Positions 1 to 7,445 of a DNA stretch of 55,603 bases are shown here, piece after piece (position 1 is the first letter of the stretch; each line of letters begins with the position of its first letter). Source of the DNA: Bacteroidales bacterium (GTDB taxonomy: Bacteria; Bacteroidota; Bacteroidia; Bacteroidales; GCA-2748055); contig JAIPBT010000026.1 in NCBI GenBank assembly GCA_021738565.1, positions 1-55,603 on the forward strand, written 5' to 3'. Position numbers and translations under genes: made by a program. A model generated the notes under the pieces. The model was not told the DNA's origin and did not search any database. It saw only the letters and a list, made by a program, of their open reading frames with translations.

Positions 1-2
1 AT

Positions 3-647
3 AACAGGTTTACTGATTCGAGCATCCAGGGATATTTTGGAAGTAGAATACTTTCCTTGGCAGTAAATACTAACGGTGAACTATATGCAGCAGGTGACGG
101 TGTTATTTATTTTAACGGTATCGACTGGTACAGGTACACGAACCAGGGAGCAGGTTATATCACAATCGATCATGAAAACAATACCTGGGTTGGTTGCGGC
201 GATTATATATGCAAGCTCAAAAACAATACATGGCAGTACTATCAATTAAATCATAATCCTGGTATATCCAATTTTATAATAAGTGCATGTGACTTCGATT
301 CGGAAAATACTGCATGGGTTGGCACATTATATCATGGTTTATTCAAAATTGAAAATGATACAGTGGTACAAATTGATGAGTTTTCATTTGGGCAAATCAA
401 CTCATTAAAAGTGCAGGAAGATAAGATTTTCATAGCTACCAGAGACAGAGGTCTGCTTGAATACATTCCAGGAGAAAGTAAACTTATTAAATATAATACA
501 ACAAACAGCGATATTACTGGTAATTGGGTTCAGTATGCATATCCGGATCATGATTCAATTTGGCTGATTGGAGGCGATCTTATGCTATTGAAGGATGGAG
601 ATTTTACTTTTTATATGGATAAGGATTCTACGCTATTCACCACATAA
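3..647 (+). CDS. Beta-propeller sensor-type protein, 3' part (start outside window)
   Basis: The reading frame is open from the first bases of the window, so this is the C-terminal part of a larger protein. The translation shows repeated blades of the two-component-regulator propeller type, such as NTWVGCGDYICKLKNNTW and NTAWVGTLYHGLFKIEND, with the recurrent pattern of a short strand, W(V/L)G, a loop and a hydrophobic strand. Such propellers occur in periplasmic sensor regions and in secreted proteins of Bacteroidota. The frame stops at TAA 645-647 without a transmembrane or kinase part. A second frame that opens at 589 continues with a typical tail domain (next entry), so the gene seems frameshifted near 645. 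Composition is visibly more A+T-rich than the housekeeping genes downstream. Exact function is unknown. Confidence 0.6.
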   Translation, partial: NRFTDSSIQGYFGSRILSLAVNTNGELYAAGDGVIYFNGIDWYRYTNQGAGYITIDHENNTWVGCGDYICKLKNNTWQYYQLNHNPGISNFIISACDFDSENTAWVGTLYHGLFKIENDTVVQIDEFSFGQINSLKVQEDKIFIATRDRGLLEYIPGESKLIKYNTTNSDITGNWVQYAYPDHDSIWLIGGDLMLLKDGDFTFYMDKDSTLFTT

Positions 648-852
648 CAATACTTATTATATACATTGCATATCAGCTATTGAGAATAAAACTCTTTCTT
701 CAGATACTATACTGGGTGCTTGTAATAATATTGAAATTGAGAATTTTACAATAAATAATAATTGCAGTGTTCTTATTGATGGTATAGAGGAAATTGAAAT
801 CAATGGAATTTTAGAAGTGCAATCTGGATCATCTATTGAAATAAAATTCTAA
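589..852 (+). pseudogene. C-terminal tail of the propeller protein in a shifted frame
   Basis: This frame has no stop between 589 and 850. From about 652 it reads as a short beta-rich tail with alternating residues, including NIEIENFTINNNCSVLIDG and EINGILEVQSGSSIEIK. This resembles the small C-terminal beta domain (3-coathanger-stack type) found at the end of secreted Bacteroidota proteins. Removing one base near the TAA at 645-647 would join it directly to the upstream propeller frame (…FTT then NNTYYIHC…), so the two pieces are probably one gene broken by a single-base shift or a sequencing error. An independent start at ATG 595 is possible but its first residues look non-coding. Confidence that it is a gene remnant is moderate. 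Confidence 0.45.
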
Positions 853-978
853 TCCAAAAAAATTCTGTTGAATATTCTTGTGCCGTAGAATAATATTATA
901 AGAATTGTAGATTGTACATAATAATTATATGATTTTTAATAAATCTACTTTTATTCAAATTGATTAATTCTCGAAATC

Positions 979-3000
979 ATGAAAAAAACAATCATAATTT
1001 TTTCAATAATATCAATAGGGCTGTATTCTTGGACGCAGGATATCGATTCTCAATTAGATTCTACAGTTACTACAGTTACATACTCATATATTTCACCAAC
1101 TGATTCAATTTTAAGATCTAAGACTTACTTCACATTCAATGCAGATGGGAATCAGATCTTAGGAGTAAACTGCAGTTGGAAAGCTGACTCCAGCAAATGG
1201 ATTGGTAACTCAAAGTATGAAAATTCATACGATTCATATGGAAATACAACACTGGATGCTATATATTTTTGGGATAATGCATTAAATAACTGGCGTGGAA
1301 GCTTAAAACATGAATATGCATATAATGAGGACGGGGAATTGACTTTATATGTATATTATCAATGGGATGCTAATCGGAATGACTGGAAAGGTCTTGTTAA
1401 ATCTGAGATGTTCTTTGATGATAATGGCAATGATACCTTATGGTATAATTATGAATGGAACAGTTCTTCTTTTGAATGGAGAATCGATTCGAAGTATAAA
1501 TATTCGTATGATGTAAATGGATTCAGAATTAATGACACTAGATATGATTGGGATCAAGGGTTAGCCGATTGGGTAAGGAATTCCAGAACGGATTTTTTTT
1601 ATGATGATACCAGGCATACTACTGATACTGGCTTTCAATGGAACGCGACTGAAAATATCTGGGAATTATACTCTTTAAAGAAATATCTATATGACGATAT
1701 AGGAAACCTAATCTCAGATACAATCTTTCACTGGGTTTCTGGAAATAATAGTTGGAACTATTGGCGAAAGTCAGAATACACTTATGATGTTGATGGAAAG
1801 CAAACTTCTGATGCTGTATACCAAAAAATTGGCGATACATGGATAGGTGTTGTAAAGCATGAACATGCATTTGACATATATGGTAACGAAGTACTCTCTG
1901 CAACATATTATCCTTGGGATAGTGAACGAAATGATTGGATAGGTGATAGAAAAGTTGTATATGAATTTGATGAGAAGGGAAATAAAACATTAGAAGCGGT
2001 CTTTGGTTGGGATGAAACCAATTTTAATTGGAAGGGGATCGAAAAAGTAGAATACTTCTTTGATATTTCTGGGATTAGTACTGGATTTACTTTTTATATC
2101 TGGAATGTTACATTAAATGATTGGATTCAGTCAAAGAAAACGGAATTTCAATATGATAATACGGGTAATAAATCAAAACGTATCAACTTTATTTGGGACG
2201 AAGACTCAATAAGATGGGAATTTTTGGAAAAAATCGATTTTACCTATGATGAAAAGGAATACATGCGTTTAGAAAGCTTATATATCTGGGATGCCCTAAT
2301 AGATGATTGGACTCTTTCAACAAAAACTTATTATTACTATATAGGTGATGAATTTATATTCCGTAGCATTTATACAGTCTGCGAAGGTGACAGTGTACTT
2401 TGGCGAGATCACATTTATAATTCTTCAGGTGTTTATAAAGATGAATATCAATCTATATTTGGAAAAGACAGCATCTACGAGCTTACACTAACTGTATTGC
2501 CAAGACCACAGCCTTTTGACATTACAGGAGCAGACTCATTGATTAATGGACAAACAGAATTATATACTGTACCAGAAAACATTGATCTAACTTATACATG
2601 GTTTGCTAATTCAGGAGAGATTCTGTCCTATCCTTCTCCAAATTCTGCTGAAATTCAGTGGACAACATTGGGTGAAGGGTACATTTATTCCTTTGCAGTT
2701 GATTCAAATCAATGTGTAAGTGACACAGCGATATTGGAAGTTGATATTGTAACAAGCGCATTGAAAGAGAATCATCCCGATATTATGATCAGGATATTCC
2801 CAAATCCGGCAACAGATATCCTTTATATTTCAACCTCAACAGAATATGTGGCTGAAATTTATGATATGAGAGGAAATAAACTATTAACCAGTAGCAGGAA
2901 AACAATAGATATTTCAATGCTTGAAGATGGTACATATATACTTCGTTTAATTGATAGATCTGGTGAAATTATGAGACTTGAAAAGGTTATTATTGAATAA
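979..3000 (+). CDS. Secreted repeat protein with T9SS C-terminal sorting domain
   Basis: A 673-residue secreted protein. An N-terminal signal peptide (Lys-Lys then a hydrophobic stretch, residues 1-20) is followed from about residue 46 to 455 by some thirteen copies of a 31-residue repeat with the pattern (K)xEYxYDxxGNxT…xWDxxxxxW. It loosely resembles YD/WD-type beta repeats, but I do not recognise a named family. A PKD-like linker follows (about 475-590). The last 70 residues are a T9SS sorting domain beginning IFPNPATDILYIS, with YDMRGNKLL and a final strand with YILRLIDRSGE. The protein is therefore expected to be exported by the Sec system and passed through the type IX system to the surface or medium. 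No enzymatic motif is visible; an adhesive or structural role is inference. It is A+T-rich and stands alone. Confidence 0.8.
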   Translation: MKKTIIIFSIISIGLYSWTQDIDSQLDSTVTTVTYSYISPTDSILRSKTYFTFNADGNQILGVNCSWKADSSKWIGNSKYENSYDSYGNTTLDAIYFWDNALNNWRGSLKHEYAYNEDGELTLYVYYQWDANRNDWKGLVKSEMFFDDNGNDTLWYNYEWNSSSFEWRIDSKYKYSYDVNGFRINDTRYDWDQGLADWVRNSRTDFFYDDTRHTTDTGFQWNATENIWELYSLKKYLYDDIGNLISDTIFHWVSGNNSWNYWRKSEYTYDVDGKQTSDAVYQKIGDTWIGVVKHEHAFDIYGNEVLSATYYPWDSERNDWIGDRKVVYEFDEKGNKTLEAVFGWDETNFNWKGIEKVEYFFDISGISTGFTFYIWNVTLNDWIQSKKTEFQYDNTGNKSKRINFIWDEDSIRWEFLEKIDFTYDEKEYMRLESLYIWDALIDDWTLSTKTYYYYIGDEFIFRSIYTVCEGDSVLWRDHIYNSSGVYKDEYQSIFGKDSIYELTLTVLPRPQPFDITGADSLINGQTELYTVPENIDLTYTWFANSGEILSYPSPNSAEIQWTTLGEGYIYSFAVDSNQCVSDTAILEVDIVTSALKENHPDIMIRIFPNPATDILYISTSTEYVAEIYDMRGNKLLTSSRKTIDISMLEDGTYILRLIDRSGEIMRLEKVIIE

Positions 3001-3543
3001 TAGATAATTGCATTTTACTCCAATTCTATATTTGTTGACGGAACTGTTGACGGGTTACAAATTTGGGGATTAAACCGCAGAGTTATCTTGAGGCGTAAAA
3101 CTTTTCGCGGAGTCTCGCGGAGTTTTTTATTGCCATAGCGTCTATGGAGTTTCATCTGAAGTAATGGTCCTATCGGACACTATATACCGCTCAAAGTGCA
3201 CATTTTCTCCCAAAACAGCTATATATCAACACTCTCGTAAATTAAATTCCACGACAGAAATTAAGTTAAGAAAAATATTTGTGAACTTGAAGCAATCATT
3301 TTGAAAAAAACTTGTATAAGGAGATTCCCAAAGCCCCATTCTGAATACCACTATCACAGTTGATGCACTTTGCAAGAGGGTATATGAATCTATGTTTGGA
3401 TGGTATTATAAAATAGTCTCCGTTTAGTAAGTCGCTCTATACGAGGCCTCCCGATGACATATCGGGATACGGTGGTCCGCCTTCATTTCATTACGGCGGA
3501 GAACTGTGAGAGGCGCATCAGCCGTCTACTCGATTGTGGTTAG
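3001..3543. other. Gene-free spacer with repeat remnants
   Basis: No convincing gene is present. The spacer holds a degenerate dispersed repeat beginning AACCGCAGAG at 3074, with a relative at 55353; the 10-mer TCGGACACTA at 3173-3182, also found at 55144; the hairpin TCCCGAT-N5-ATCGGGA at 3449-3467; and the hairpin TCCGCC…GGCGGA at 3476-3500. Then comes the sequence CTGTGAGAGGCGCAT near 3505-3519, which resembles sequence near the 3' end of bacterial group II introns. The short open frame 3534-3773 on the plus strand is antisense to the regulator gene and is not credible. Confidence 0.5.
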
Positions 3544-4065
3544 TTACTTTATTGAAATGTCTAGTTTTCTACCCAGTCCAGTCTCAATTATCTTTCTCAA
3601 AGTCGCAATCTCCAAATCAGATCGATCATTCTCAATCCGTGATATATAAGTTCTCGAAGTACCACTTTTCAGCGCTAAATCTTGTTGTGTTAAACCATTT
3701 TTTAATCTTGCCTCTCGAATCATTTGGCCAATTTTTAATGAGAGTTCTGATTTCTCTGGCTGACTGTATTTAAGTAACACATCGGCTCCAATTTCATAAG
3801 GCACTTTAATTTTTTTACCATTTCTTGACGTAATATATTGATCAACATTACTCCAGGAAAGGGTGCTCCCTTCAATTTTAACTTTTGCAAACTCTTTAGA
3901 ATCAAACAAAATATGTGCTGGAGAATCGGAGTCAACACCAATTTTCTTAAGGACTTTTCTAAAGTCGATAATACGAGATTCTCCATTATTGAAAACAACT
4001 GAAATCGATAACTCATTAATCCAATTGATTTTCAAAATCCTTGGTATTTTTATGCTTTGTCTCAT
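3544..4065 (-). CDS. DUF2442-XRE fusion, antitoxin-like regulator
   Basis: A 173-residue protein with two parts. Residues about 1-85 match the DUF2442 pattern (short beta-rich domain with SISVVFNNGESRIIDF and LSWSNVDQYI). Residues about 108-165 form an XRE-type helix-turn-helix (IGQMIREARLKNGLTQQDLA, then SGTSRTYISRIENDRSD). Its start ATG overlaps the stop of the DUF4160 gene by four bases, so both are translated from one message. DUF4160 and DUF2442 proteins are commonly adjacent and are thought to form a toxin-antitoxin-like pair; the DNA-binding domain fused here would make this protein the autoregulator. A palindrome in the promoter of the pair (4322-4337) is its likely operator. The toxin-antitoxin role is inferred from context. 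Confidence 0.8.
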   Translation of the reverse strand: MRQSIKIPRILKINWINELSISVVFNNGESRIIDFRKVLKKIGVDSDSPAHILFDSKEFAKVKIEGSTLSWSNVDQYITSRNGKKIKVPYEIGADVLLKYSQPEKSELSLKIGQMIREARLKNGLTQQDLALKSGTSRTYISRIENDRSDLEIATLRKIIETGLGRKLDISIK

Positions 4066-4298
4066 TTTAATTGAGGATTTAATTCATAAAACACTTCTAA
4101 CGCCCAATCTGCATTCCCTGCTAACCAATCGAATACTTGTTTTAATTGTCTATTTGGCAAATTGCCAGAATAAATTACAGCTCGCTCGATCTCAATTAAC
4201 ACTTCATATTCATTATAATCAGCATGAATATGAGGAGGCCGATGCTCTCCATTATAAACATGGATTTTGATGCCATTAAAACTGTCAATCGTTGGCAT
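4062..4298 (-). CDS. DUF4160 family protein, putative toxin partner
   Basis: A 78-residue protein with the hallmark DUF4160 motif GEHRPPHIHADY near residues 18-29, followed by EVLIEIERAVIYSGNLPNRQL and a C-terminal helix with WALEVFYELNPQ. The length is normal for this small family, and no signal peptide or membrane segment is visible. It is the first gene of a two-gene unit; its stop overlaps the start of the DUF2442-XRE gene by four bases. The His-Arg-Pro-Pro-His-Ile-His cluster could bind metal, but the biochemical activity of the family is not established. It is placed as the toxin-like partner because the neighbour carries the DNA-binding domain. Confidence 0.75.
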   Translation of the reverse strand: MPTIDSFNGIKIHVYNGEHRPPHIHADYNEYEVLIEIERAVIYSGNLPNRQLKQVFDWLAGNADWALEVFYELNPQLK

Positions 4299-4316
4299 TT
4301 ACTTTTTAATTTTTCA

Positions 4317-4347
4317 CAAAGGTATCTAATTAGATACTATTTTCCAA
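4317..4347 (-). promoter_or_regulatory. Promoter and 16-bp palindromic operator of the DUF4160/XRE pair
   Basis: On the minus strand, TTG at 4347-4345 and TACCTTTG at 4324-4317 are spaced by 20 bases. They match the Bacteroidota promoter pattern (TTG, about 19-21 bases, TAnnTTTG). The spacer contains the perfect palindrome GTATCTAATTAGATAC at 4322-4337, which overlaps the upstream edge of the -7 element. The ATG of the DUF4160 gene follows 18 bases downstream. A repressor bound here would block polymerase, which fits autoregulation by the XRE protein. Confidence 0.7.
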
Positions 4348-4386
4348 TTCTAATCAAGCCAATTCTTATACAATAAGGCTTTATTG

Positions 4387-4695
4387 TAATTAGTGCTTGC
4401 AAGAAAACGACAATAGCTGCGTTATGCTCGACTTCAAAACAGTCATCCCGATAATATATCGGGACTCCTGTTTTTCATCTGTCATTGCTTATTTTAATTG
4501 GTCAGATGGAGCTCGCCATGACAGCTTTTCAAAGGTTCTTTGCCTATAAAGTGTTATAATCATACATCTTATTTGTTCCGCCAACCGGCGGATCATGGCT
4601 CGGTTCAGTCATCGATCCCGATGGCTATCGGGATGCTCTTGTCGCTTTCTTATCAAGAACAGCTATATTATATGAGTTTTCTTTCTGACACTAAT
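4387..4695. repeat. Composite inverted-repeat element, MITE-like
   Basis: The left end reads TAATTAGTGCTTGCAAGAAA and the right end, read inward on the opposite strand, TAATTAGTGTCAGAAAGAAA. The inner arms continue with partial similarity (AGCTG motifs). The element contains two TCCCGAT…ATCGGGA hairpins (4446-4464 and 4616-4633) and the hairpin CCGCC-AACC-GGCGG at 4578-4591. It has no open frame of note and no transposase. The ends match the family of short elements seen at 30093, 44277 and elsewhere in this window. The rest of the spacer to 4790 shows nothing else recognisable. Confidence 0.55.
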
Positions 4696-4792
4696 TAACC
4701 ACAAGGTAAAAGTCAAGAGGAAAGCAGATTTAGTGTTCTCTGGTGGAGGGTTAGGGGTTCACCGCGTGAAAGTTAGATGTCCAAACGCACAA

Positions 4793-4823
4793 TAAAAAAA
4801 GCCACCCCGGTAAGAGGATGGCT
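4793..4823 (-). terminator. Rho-independent terminator after rplI
   Basis: On the minus strand a GCCATCC stem pairs with GGGTGGC (allowing one G-T pair), followed by a run of seven T residues. It lies 24 bases past the rplI stop codon and would end the rpsF-rpsR-rplI transcript. Confidence 0.75.
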
Positions 4824-4846
4824 TGTATGCAGTCAATAATTCCTGC

Positions 4847-5293
4847 TTATTCTGAAATTATTTCAAAGGGAACATCGACCTCTACTTCTCTGTGAAGTTT
4901 CACTGTGGCCGTATATTTACCCACCTCCTTGATCAACTCCTCTTTTATGGCAATGTTCTTCCTGTCCATTTCAAATCCCAGCTTTGTAAGTTCCTCTGCA
5001 ATCTGGATTGTATTTACAGAACCGAATATTTTACCTTTGGTACTGGTTTTTGCTCCGATTGTGATAGAAACATCTTTTAGTTTTTCTGCAAGTTCAAGTG
5101 CAACATCTTTCAACTGAGCCTCTTTATGTGCTCTCTGACGAAGGTTCTCTTCATGCACTTTCCTGGCCACTTTGGTTGCATTGATGGCAAATCCCTTTGG
5201 GATCAGATAGTTCCTTGCATATCCGTCCTTTACCGTAATGACGTCATCTTTATGACCCAAATTCGGCATATCCTGTTTCAATATTATTTCCAT
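4847..5293 (-). CDS. rplI: 50S ribosomal protein L9
   Basis: This 148-residue protein is bL9, which binds 23S rRNA at the base of the L1 stalk of the large subunit. The N-terminal domain is clear: MEIILKQDMPNLGHKDDVIT followed by VKDGYARNYLIPKGFAINAT, the family signature. A long charged linker helix (about 45-80) leads to the C-terminal domain (GSVNTIQIAEEL… to EVDVPFEIISE). The length is standard. It is the last gene of the rpsF-rpsR-rplI operon and is followed by a hairpin terminator. Nothing unusual is seen. Confidence 0.98.
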   Translation of the reverse strand: MEIILKQDMPNLGHKDDVITVKDGYARNYLIPKGFAINATKVARKVHEENLRQRAHKEAQLKDVALELAEKLKDVSITIGAKTSTKGKIFGSVNTIQIAEELTKLGFEMDRKNIAIKEELIKEVGKYTATVKLHREVEVDVPFEIISE

Positions 5294-5312
5294 GATCTTT
5301 CCTCCGGATTTT

Positions 5313-5582
5313 TTATTTGAGCATGTCTGTTACATACGGAAGCATTGCAAGGTGTCTTGCCCTTTTTACCGCGATCGATATCTTTCTCTGGAACTTCAAT
5401 GATGTTCCTGTCAGTCTCCTTGGCAGGATCTTCCCCTGCTCATTAAGGAATTTCTTCAGGAACTCAGGATCCTTGTAATCGATGTATTTGATCCTGTTCT
5501 TTCTGAAACGGCAGTATTTTTTCTTCTTGATCTCTACCGTGGGCGGTGTTAAATACCTGATTTCTGAGTTTGCTTGTGCCAT
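5313..5582 (-). CDS. rpsR: 30S ribosomal protein S18
   Basis: This 89-residue protein is bS18, a small-subunit protein that pairs with bS6 on the platform. It shows the family core: [20 protein letters not shown], then [20 protein letters not shown], and [20 protein letters not shown] near the C-terminus. Length and order are standard. It sits three bases downstream of rpsF and 19 bases upstream of rplI in the conserved operon. The N-terminal extension [18 protein letters not shown] is usual for Bacteroidota. Confidence 0.98.
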   Translation of the reverse strand: MAQANSEIRYLTPPTVEIKKKKYCRFRKNRIKYIDYKDPEFLKKFLNEQGKILPRRLTGTSLKFQRKISIAVKRARHLAMLPYVTDMLK

Positions 5583-5585
5583 GAC

Positions 5586-5954
5586 TTATTCCTCCTTTTC
5601 TTTTTCTGTTTTTTCAACATTTGCTGATTTCATTGCGCGTTTTTTCTCAGCGTAAGCAATCGCGTACTTGTCCATTTTCATGGTAAGGAAACGAATGATA
5701 CGCTCATCGCGGCGAAACTCAGTTTCAAGCTTTTCAATGAAGCTGCCCTCGACCCTGAATTCAATTAAATGGTAAAATCCCGTGGATTTTTTCTGGATGG
5801 GATAGGCCATCTTTTTAAGGCCCCAGTTCTCCTCGTGGACGATCTCACCCTTTGCAGCGGTGATGATGTCTCTGAATTTTGTAACCGTTTCCTTCATCTG
5901 GGCTTCAGACAAAACGGGAGTTGCAATGAAAACGGTCTCATACTGATTCAACAT
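5586..5954 (-). CDS. rpsF: 30S ribosomal protein S6
   Basis: A 122-residue bS6 protein with the expected opening [19 protein letters not shown], the [17 protein letters not shown] core and the [14 protein letters not shown] strand, ending in a charged tail. The upstream open frame continues to 6020, but that extension is A+T-rich, has no family similarity and overlaps the promoter, so ATG 5954 is chosen. bS6 forms a heterodimer with bS18, whose gene is next. A strong promoter (TTTG at 6021-6018 and TACATTTG at 5998-5991 on the minus strand) lies just upstream. Confidence 0.97.
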   Translation of the reverse strand: MLNQYETVFIATPVLSEAQMKETVTKFRDIITAAKGEIVHEENWGLKKMAYPIQKKSTGFYHLIEFRVEGSFIEKLETEFRRDERIIRFLTMKMDKYAIAYAEKKRAMKSANVEKTEKEKEE

Positions 5955-5990
5955 AATTATTTTACTTTTTTTGTTTTTAAAAATCGCCCG

Positions 5991-6021
5991 CAAATGTAGA
6001 TATATTTTTTTAAAGAACAAA
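5991..6021 (-). promoter_or_regulatory. Promoter of the rpsF-rpsR-rplI operon
   Basis: The minus strand carries TTTG (6021-6018), a 19-base spacer, then TACATTTG (5998-5991): an exact match to the Bacteroidota -33/-7 pattern. The rpsF ATG lies 36 bases downstream of the -7 element. No Shine-Dalgarno is seen before the ATG. Confidence 0.8.
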
Positions 6022-6329
6022 AGGAAAGCAAATTGTTTTCAATAACTTATCCTTCTGAAATTCTGCATGGTCCGCTAATTTTTACCGGCTGTTTCTATGT
6101 TGGAAAACAACCGTGAAAACATTCAATGAGAAAAACATCGCCTGATATTAATGAAATGATAATCAAATTAAGCACCCGCACCGATGTGTTTCACACATAT
6201 ATTCTTTGATACGGATCATGCCAGTTTATTCGGACATCGTTTCCTCTAAGGTTATCAATTAACTTTTATTTTTTTCCTTTTTCCTTCTTCCATTATTGCT
6301 ATATTTACATTCTGTTTTCAGAAACCAAT
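6022..6329. other. Divergent intergenic region between rpsF and dnaX
   Basis: About 300 bases without a gene. Apart from the rpsF promoter at its left edge, it holds a small inverted repeat TGTGT-TTC-ACACA near 6186-6198 and a weak -7-like TATATTTA at 6301-6308 before dnaX. I see no RNA gene. Confidence 0.4.
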
Positions 6330-7445
6330 ATGAAGAATTTTATTGTATCAGCCCGTAAATACCGCCCCGACACATTTCAGAGTGTGGTGGGACAGGATGC
6401 AATAACTTCTACGTTAAAGAATGCTATAAAAAACAACAAACTGGGGCATGCCTATCTGTTCAGCGGCCCCCGCGGAGTGGGAAAAACCACATGTGCCAGG
6501 ATCTTTGCAAAGACAATCAACTGCCAGTCGGTTTCAGAAAAGACGGAGCCCTGCAATAATTGTGAGTCATGCAAGTCTTTTAATGAGAACAGGGCCTATA
6601 ACATTCATGAACTTGATGCTGCCTCAAATAACTCTGTTGATGATATCAGGAGTCTGACGGAGCAGGTCAGGATACCTCCCCAGGTTGGGAAATACAGCGT
6701 TTATATAATTGATGAGGTCCACATGCTGTCTCAGCAGGCATTCAACGCCTTCCTGAAAACCCTTGAAGAACCTCCTGCCCATGCGATATTCATACTTGCT
6801 ACCACCGAGAAGCACAAGATCATACCAACGATCCTTTCCAGGTGCCAGATTTACGACTTTAACAGGATAAGAACGGAAGATGCAGCAGAATACCTGAAGT
6901 ACATTGCACATGAAGAAAATATTCAATACGAGGAAGATGCATTGCATGTAATTGCCCAGAAGGCCGAAGGCGCCATGCGCGATGCCCTTTCCATTTTCGA
7001 CCAGGTCGTTAGTTTTTCCGGTAGCAACATAACCTACGCTTCAGTAATTGAGAACCTCAATATACTGGATCTGGATTATTATTTCAGACTGACGAATGCA
7101 TTTCTCGGAAATAAAATATCAGATGTACTGCTCACATTAAATGAAATCCTTCAACAGGGGTTCGATCCAAGGAACTTTATCAATGGAATGGCTGCCCATT
7201 TCAGGGACCTGCTTGTTTCAAAAGACCCCGAAACCCTGGTCCTGCTTGATGCGGGAAAAAATATCAAGGATCAGTACATGGAACAGTCAAAACAGGTACC
7301 TGTAGATTTCCTTTATGAGGCACTTGAGATATGCAATGACACTGACCTTCAATTCAGATACAGCAAAAATCAAAGACTCACAGTTGAACTGGCACTGGTA
7401 AAGCTTTCAGGTCTCTCCCGGGATCAAAAAAAAAAAAATAGATGA
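6330..7445 (+). CDS. dnaX: DNA polymerase III gamma subunit (DnaX clamp-loader core)
   Basis: The 371-residue zero-frame product covers the AAA+ clamp-loader core. It has the Walker A motif GPRGVGKTTCARIFAK (about 46-61), the four-Cys zinc module (CQSVSEKTEPCNNCESCK), Walker B IIDEVHMLS, and the sensor 1/SRC region LATTEKHKIIPTILSRCQIY. The collar domain (III) ends at VELALVKLSGLSRDQ. The frame then runs into 13 A residues (7426-7438) and stops at TGA 7443-7445. The rest of the protein lies in the +1 frame (7438-8100). The short form corresponds to gamma, which lacks the DnaB- and polymerase-binding domains. In Thermus, transcriptional slippage at a poly-A tract makes gamma and tau from one gene, and the same is likely here. 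A sequencing error in the homopolymer is the alternative. Confidence 0.93.
   Translation: MKNFIVSARKYRPDTFQSVVGQDAITSTLKNAIKNNKLGHAYLFSGPRGVGKTTCARIFAKTINCQSVSEKTEPCNNCESCKSFNENRAYNIHELDAASNNSVDDIRSLTEQVRIPPQVGKYSVYIIDEVHMLSQQAFNAFLKTLEEPPAHAIFILATTEKHKIIPTILSRCQIYDFNRIRTEDAAEYLKYIAHEENIQYEEDALHVIAQKAEGAMRDALSIFDQVVSFSGSNITYASVIENLNILDLDYYFRLTNAFLGNKISDVLLTLNEILQQGFDPRNFINGMAAHFRDLLVSKDPETLVLLDAGKNIKDQYMEQSKQVPVDFLYEALEICNDTDLQFRYSKNQRLTVELALVKLSGLSRDQKKKNR
7426..7438 (+). other. Thirteen-A slippage site in dnaX
   Basis: A run of 13 A lies exactly at the end of the clamp-loader core. Transcripts with 12 or 15 A would read on into the tau-specific frame. Transcripts with 13 or 14 A meet TGA or TAG within a few codons and give the short form. 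That arrangement resembles the known Thermus dnaX slippage site. Confidence 0.7.

Noticed and set aside
1619-1990. A 123-codon reverse open frame inside the T9SS repeat protein gene
   Set aside because: It is a shadow of the repeat coding sequence; His/Tyr richness comes from the antisense of the repeated codons.
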